Part shown: positions 62,549 through 64,000 of the stretch, piece by piece
Layout of the letters: the number at the start of each line of letters is the position of its first letter
Numbering within the stretch: the stretch's first letter is position 1
Assembly (NCBI GenBank): GCA_960531495.1
Contig: CAUIJY010000075.1
Coordinates: forward strand, 1,612,001-1,676,000
DNA: 64,000 nucleotides
From: Zeus faber
Taxonomy: Eukaryota; Chordata; Actinopteri; Zeiformes; Zeidae
Direction: 5' to 3'
Translations under genes and position numbers: made by a program
The notes under the pieces: generated by a model
Databases searched by the model: none
Told to the model about the DNA's origin: nothing
What the model saw: only the letters and a program-made list of their open reading frames with translations

Positions 62549-63773
62549 TTTCTTTCAATCTTTCTTTTTTTCAATCTTTCTTTCAATCTTTCTTTCATCC
62601 TTTCTTTCAATCTTTCGTTCAATATTTCTTTCAATCTTTCTTACTTTCAATCTTTCTTTGTTTAAATCTTTCTTTCAATCTTTCTTTCAAACTTTCAATC
62701 ATTATTTCAAACTTTCATTCTTTCAATCTTTCTTTCAATCTTTCTTTCAATCTTTCAATCTTTTTTTCAATCTTTCTTTCATCCTTTCTTTCAATCTTTC
62801 GTTCAATATTTCTTTCAATCTTTCTTACTTTCAATCTTTCTTTGTTTAAATCTTTCTTTCAATCTTTCTTTCAAACTTTCAATCATTATTTCAATCTTTC
62901 ATTCTTTCCATCTTTCTTGCGATCTTTCTTTCAATTGTTTAATCTTTCAATATTTCTTTCATTCTTTCTTTCAGTCTTTCAATCTTTTTTTCAATCTTTC
63001 TTTCAATCTTTCTGTCCGTTATTCTTTCTTTCAGTCTTTCTTTCAATCATTCAATCTTTTAATCTTTCTTTCTTTCAATCTTTCTTTCAATCTTTCTTTC
63101 ATTCTTTATTTCAATCTTTGTTTCATTCTTTCTTTCAATCTTTCTTTCAATCTTTCTTTCAATCTTTCTTTCTTTCTTTAAATCTTTCTTTCAATCTTTC
63201 TTTCAAACTTTCAATCATTATTTCAATCTTTCTTTCAATCTTACTTTCAATCTTTCAATCTTTCTTTCATTCTTTCTTTCAATATTTCAATCTTTCAATA
63301 TTTCTTTCATTCTTTCTTGCAATCTTTCAATCTTTCTTTCATTCTTTCTTTCAATCTTTCTTACTTTCAATCTTTCTTTCAATCTGCCTTTCATTCTTTC
63401 TTTCAGTCTTTCAATATTTCTTTAAATCTTTCTTTCAATCTTTCTTTCAAACTTTCAATCTTTATTTCAATATTTCAATCTTTTAATCTTTCGTTCAATC
63501 TTTCAATCTATCTTTCATTCTTTCTTTCAATATTTCAATGTTTCAATCTTTCTTTCATTCTTTATTTAAATCTTTCAATCTTTCTTTCATTCTTTCTTTC
63601 AATCTATCTTACTTTCAATCTATCTTTCCTTCAATATTTCTTCCAATCGTTCAATCTTTCTTTTGTTATTTCTTTCAATCTTTCTTTCAATATTTCTTTC
63701 AATCTTTCTTTCTTTAAATCTTTCTTTCAATCTTTCTTTCAATCTTTCAATCTTTCTTTCATTATTTCTTTCA
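62549..63773. repeat. XB stretch in S4
   Basis: TTGCGATC at 62928 and CTGTCCGTTATTC at 63012 match S0 and S3. It is shorter than in S3 (offset 12,916 at TTGCGATC, 12,893 at CTGTCCGTTATTC). Confidence 0.75.
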
Positions 63774-64000
63774 ATATGTAAATCTTTCAATCTTTCTTTC
63801 AATCTTTCTTTCTTTCAATCTTTCTTTCAAACTTTCTTTCAATCTTTCTTTCATTCTTTCCTTCAGTCTTTCAATCTTTCTTTCAATCTATCTTTCAATC
63901 TTTCTTTTTTTCAATCTTTCTTTCAATCTTTCTTTCATTCTTTCTTTCAATCTTTCTTTCAATCTTTCAATCTTTCTTTCAATATTTCTTTCAATCTTTC
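63774..64000. repeat. ~930-bp unit in S4, cut by the window end
   Basis: ATATGTAAATC at 63774 is followed by the start of a ~930-bp unit, so the array continues past the window. A private CTATC word occurs near 63889. Confidence 0.8.

Larger units (their letters stand above)
1..64000. repeat. Tetranucleotide-register satellite field filling the window
   Basis: Every line of the window is made of TTTC words alternating with AATC, ATTC, AGTC and rarer variants (TTAC, GTTC, AAAC). The commonest monomers are TTTCAATC (8) and TTTCTTTCAATC (12). In bases 1-60, 14 of 15 four-base words have C in the fourth place. Register breaks do occur, for example in T-runs before TTCAATC. The + strand is nearly free of G and the - strand nearly free of C. 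Both window ends are in the middle of the array, so its full length is not visible. No stretch above about 100 bases lacks the repeat. By composition and nesting this looks like eukaryotic satellite DNA; that class is an inference. Confidence 0.97.
54411..64000. repeat. Segment S4, partial copy of the 13.1-kb unit
   Basis: Repeats S3 from TGTTATTTC in order Y (54411-56159), Z, W, X and the first ~227 bases of the ~930-bp array before the window ends. Offsets to S3 fall from 13,100 to about 12,900 mostly by steps of 4, 8, 12 or 20. Confidence 0.88.

Noticed and set aside
1-64000. CRISPR array
   Set aside because: Repeats have no unique spacers; the intervals are the same words in other orders.
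1-64000. Telomeric repeat
   Set aside because: No TTAGGG, TTTAGGG, TTAGG or similar G-rich word occurs on either strand; the - strand word is GAAAGATT-like.
1-64000. H-DNA or triplex-forming mirror tract
   Set aside because: Pure pyrimidine runs are short because AA or A interrupts about every 8-12 bases; the longest I noticed are under about 25 bases. Short local triplexes cannot be excluded, but a long tract is not supported.
1-64000. Splice acceptor sites (TTTCTTTCAG)
   Set aside because: The pattern arises wherever AGTC replaces AATC. There are no exons, donor sites or coding content for it to serve.
1-64000. tRNA, rRNA or structured RNA genes
   Set aside because: With almost no G on + and almost no C on -, neither strand can form the GC stems such RNAs need.

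Overview
The whole 64,000-base window is one tandem-repetitive satellite field. I found no gene, RNA gene, transposon or unique-sequence island. The + strand is built from four-base words, mostly TTTC with AATC, ATTC or AGTC, so a C falls at nearly every fourth base. The usual monomers are the 8-mer TTTCAATC and the 12-mer TTTCTTTCAATC. The + strand has almost no G: the first 60 bases contain 34 T, 15 C, 10 A and 1 G. Both window ends lie inside the array, so the true array is longer. Arrays of this size and nested order are typical of eukaryotic heterochromatin (centromeric, subtelomeric or sex-chromosome satellite). The species cannot be told from the sequence.

Above the monomer level the field divides into domains. 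D1 (1-3560) resembles sequence at 44.7-46.6 and 57.7-59.6 kb. D2 (3561-15950) carries an AAGCTT-bearing family with ~0.66-1.4 kb repeats and a ~70-base divergent island seen four times. D3 (15951-19140) is mixed and related to D1 and the right half. D4 (19141-27044) holds three related units of ~1.57, 2.71 and ~2.8 kb. The right part (27045-64000) is a nested higher-order array of five segments, S0-S4, each starting at the same TGTTATTTC junction (27045, 33959, 37437, 41311, 54411). S3 is a 13.1-kb unit and S4 repeats its first ~9.6 kb before the window ends. Inside the S segments are sub-repeats: a ~920-950 bp unit, an 827-bp pair, a ~1.48-kb pair and a ~535-bp pair.

Two tags appear mutually exclusive: CAATTG (in CAATTGTTTAAT) marks D1, D3 and S, while AAGCTT marks D2 and D4. 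Copies differ in length mostly by multiples of four bases, which suggests slippage in tetranucleotide steps. Larger unequal exchanges built the nested periods.

Many long open frames exist (one runs 819 codons at 22314-24773), but they are a by-product of the repeat: the 12-mer has a stop in only one of six frames. I annotate none as a gene. Coordinates of unit edges are read by eye from shared variants and may be off by tens of bases unless stated as tag positions.
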